A DNA stretch of 64,000 nt from Psychrobacillus glaciei (GTDB lineage: Bacteria; Bacillota; Bacilli; Bacillales_A; Planococcaceae): assembly GCF_008973485.1 (NCBI RefSeq), contig NZ_CP031223.1, positions 3,162,001-3,226,000 on the forward strand. Reading direction: 5' to 3'. Shown here piece after piece: positions 62,853 to 64,000 of the stretch. The notes under the pieces were generated by a model. It did not search any database. It saw only the letters and a list, made by a program, of their open reading frames with translations, and was not told the origin of the DNA. A program made the position numbers and the translations under genes. Every line of letters begins with the position of its first letter. Position 1 is the stretch's first letter.

Positions 62853-62943
62853 TTCTAACTAAACTGCTGCGTTAGTTCAATAAGGAAAAAGAGTTACCTA
62901 TGGCAACCCCATGATTTTTTACTAAAGCACACCGTTAGCTTAA
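62853..62943. repeat. attC-like site 20
   Basis: TTCTAACTAAAC, TGCTGC, GTTAGTTCAATAAGG, centre with minus-strand terminator (GTTGCC/GGTAAC plus T-run), TTACTAAAG, CACACC, GTTAGCTTAA. Confidence 0.75.
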
Positions 62944-63035
62944 TTGAAAAACACTGCACAAATGGCATCAAAGGTTCCCTCAATTTTATGCCTATTTTTT
63001 ATTAAGCATTATATTCTCCTCTTTGCCATCTATTA

Positions 63036-63374
63036 TTACTTTAAAAACAAGTTCTGACCTTCACAATTTGAATAGCAACTCTTTTTAAATGCTGTACCTT
63101 CTAATACTCCTTCGTCATTTAAAAAACCAACACCTCCAGATGTTGGTTCTTTAAAACCTACCTCATAAAGAACTTCCTTATTAAAAAGTTCTTCTAAATT
63201 TCCGCCTTTATATTCTGCAATGAAAGTTCCCTCAATTGAACCATTATTCTTATTGATATTAAATTTTACTATCCAATTTTCATTTTCCCCAAAAAACGTT
63301 GAGGTTTTGCCATTACAAGCCGAAAGCAATACTACCAACAAAAGAAAAAGAATTATAGAAACAGTCTTACGCAT
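63036..63374 (-). CDS. cassette gene: lipoprotein, hypothetical
   Basis: Protein of 112 residues starting MRKTVSIILF after GAGGTTAGATATA. Lipobox LLSAC at about residue 20. Mature domain of about 90 residues, beta-rich, with two Cys near the end (SCYSNCEG) that could form a disulphide. No family recognised. Confidence 0.7.
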   Translation of the reverse strand: MRKTVSIILFLLLVVLLSACNGKTSTFFGENENWIVKFNINKNNGSIEGTFIAEYKGGNLEELFNKEVLYEVGFKEPTSGGVGFLNDEGVLEGTAFKKSCYSNCEGQNLFLK

Positions 63375-63440
63375 TATATCTAACCTCACCATATTTCTTA
63401 TTTTAACTATAACTATTCTACTTATTTTCTAAATTTCCTT

Positions 63441-63515
63441 CTCAAACTAACCTGCCCCGTTAGTAAAAAAGGCTTTACTCCTTATTGAAGTAAAGCACTC
63501 CTTTAGTTTAATAAG
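63441..63515. repeat. attC-like site 21
   Basis: CTCAAACTAAC, CTGCCCC, GTTAGT, centre GGCTTTACT...AGTAAAGC, CACTCC, TTTAGTTTAATAAG. Confidence 0.76.
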
Positions 63516-63532
63516 GATTTTTTTCTAGCTAA

Positions 63533-63739
63533 CTAATTGTCGTCTTTTTTGGATTGAATATATTTTTGAGTATATAATCCTGCATTAAAAACAGCTATTA
63601 TCATTAAAAAGTAAAAAAACGTCGAACCAAAAAATGAATTTTTATTCTCGGTAATCTCAATATAAGAAAAAGAAGCAATAACAAAAAGAATGGCAGTTAT
63701 TATGTAAAGTATAAATTGACCTTTTGCAGATTTTATCAT
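63533..63739 (-). CDS. cassette gene: two-helix membrane protein with a broken chromosomal homologue
   Basis: Protein of 68 residues starting MIKSAKGQFILYIITAILFV after GGGAGGTGAATACT; a GTG three codons earlier overlaps the ribosome binding site. Two hydrophobic segments (about 8-25 and 38-58) and a basic tail. Over its full length it matches the pseudogene at 25532-25741. Function unknown. Confidence 0.75.
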   Translation of the reverse strand: MIKSAKGQFILYIITAILFVIASFSYIEITENKNSFFGSTFFYFLMIIAVFNAGLYTQKYIQSKKDDN

Positions 63740-63847
63740 AGTATTCACCTCCCGCTTTATAATTTAATAAATAATTCAATTCTCATCCATATGCTTAAAA
63801 AATATCCAGATAGTAGTTACTTCGACAACTTCTCAAAAATACCCTGT

Positions 63848-63921
63848 TTATTCAACTGAACTGCTGTGTTAGTAAAAAAGGCTCTACTCCTTATTGAAGT
63901 AAAGCACCTCATTACTTTAAG
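63848..63921. repeat. attC-like site 22 (last in window)
   Basis: TTATTCAACTGAAC, TGCTGT, GTTAGT, centre GGCTCTACT...AGTAAAGC, CACCTC, ATTACTTTAAG. The next cassette begins beyond it and leaves the window. Confidence 0.74.
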
Positions 63922-64000
63922 TACATTTCTTCACATTGTCTATAAAATAATAATACACCTGTTGAGTATGTTACTCTTTTTTCTTATCTGACAGCAAATA

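Larger units (their letters stand above)
45635..64000 (-). mobile_element. integron-like cassette array (attC-like repeats, small genes mostly on the minus strand)
   Basis: About twenty imperfectly palindromic repeats separate intervals of about 0.3-1.4 kb, nearly all with one small gene. Eighteen of nineteen cassette genes (including two broken ones) are on the minus strand. Full repeats share outer arms TTCAACTAAC/GTTAGTTGAA, inner arms GTTAGT/ACTAAAG, spacers near CTGCTGC and CACCC, and a variable centre. This is the R''-L''-L'-R' organisation of integron attC sites, although GTTAGTT departs from the GTTRRRY consensus at one position. The repeats are absent from 1-45,600. The array runs off the right edge and no integrase is visible, so it could be a chromosomal integron or an orphan array. 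Two mobile elements sit inside repeats. Confidence 0.7.

Noticed and set aside
45635-63921. CRISPR array
   Set aside because: Intervals are 0.3-1.4 kb and contain genes; repeats are long, imperfect palindromes; no cas genes.
45635-63921. Simple dispersed terminator repeats as the sole explanation
   Set aside because: Outer and inner arms are conserved even in sites lacking the terminator, and unrelated terminator sequences occupy the same position; the arms need another explanation.

Overview
The window looks like the chromosome of a low-GC Gram-positive bacterium of the Bacillales. This rests on AT-rich DNA, strong AGGAGG-type ribosome binding sites, and recognisable Bacillus-type blocks: yrrT-luxS-mccA-mccB, bceRSAB, lplJ next to yhfH, an ECF sigma/anti-sigma pair and a FadR-type operator. 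A Planococcaceae-like relative (Psychrobacillus, Sporosarcina, Lysinibacillus) is likely, but that is inference. No rRNA, tRNA or CRISPR array was seen.

Positions 1-45,300 are ordinary chromosome: small operons separated by bidirectional terminators. From left to right: a DUF2089 pair; an ABC/FtsX exporter; a repeat-rich gap with a MITE that keeps its target duplication; a C39-like lipoprotein; a divergent EamA/LysR pair; an ECF sigma factor with a DUF4179 anti-sigma; an unannotated type I toxin/antisense-RNA locus at about 10.4-10.8 kb; a run of small acetyltransferase, NUDIX, methyltransferase and membrane genes; several frameshifted small lipoprotein genes (18.6-19.7 kb); the activated-methyl-cycle/cysteine operon; an S66 peptidase plus HAD pair; fetAB; an amino-acid permease; an S9 peptidase; an acyl-CoA ligase behind a FadR box; the bceRSAB peptide-antibiotic module; lplJ and yhfH; a DeoR regulator; and a flavin monooxygenase/ATP-grasp pair.

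Positions 45,635-64,000 are quite different. About twenty copies of a 65-130 bp imperfectly palindromic repeat occur every 0.3-1.4 kb. Nearly every interval holds one small gene, and 18 of 19 genes lie on the minus strand. The repeat has the architecture of an integron attC site: outer arms TTCAACTAAC / GTTAGTTGAA, inner arms GTTAGT / ACTAAAG, two short unpaired spacers (CTGCTGC and CACCC), and a variable centre. The centre usually forms a Rho-independent terminator for the minus-strand gene. Cargo is typical of cassettes: lipoproteins, small membrane proteins, a GNAT acetyltransferase, VanZ- and PlsY-like proteins, DUF4181, DUF5412, and a duplicated ORF-less cassette. The array continues past the right edge and no integron integrase is visible.

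Two mobile elements sit inside such repeats. One is a group II intron whose own reverse-transcriptase gene is split at the YADD codons by a second, intact group II intron. The other is an IS110/IS1111-family element with a long 3' non-coding end that contains short matches to its own target. Both parallel the known attC-targeting class C introns and IS1111-attC elements. My main proposal is a large integron-like (or CALIN-like) cassette array in a Bacillota chromosome, with terminators built into its recombination sites.
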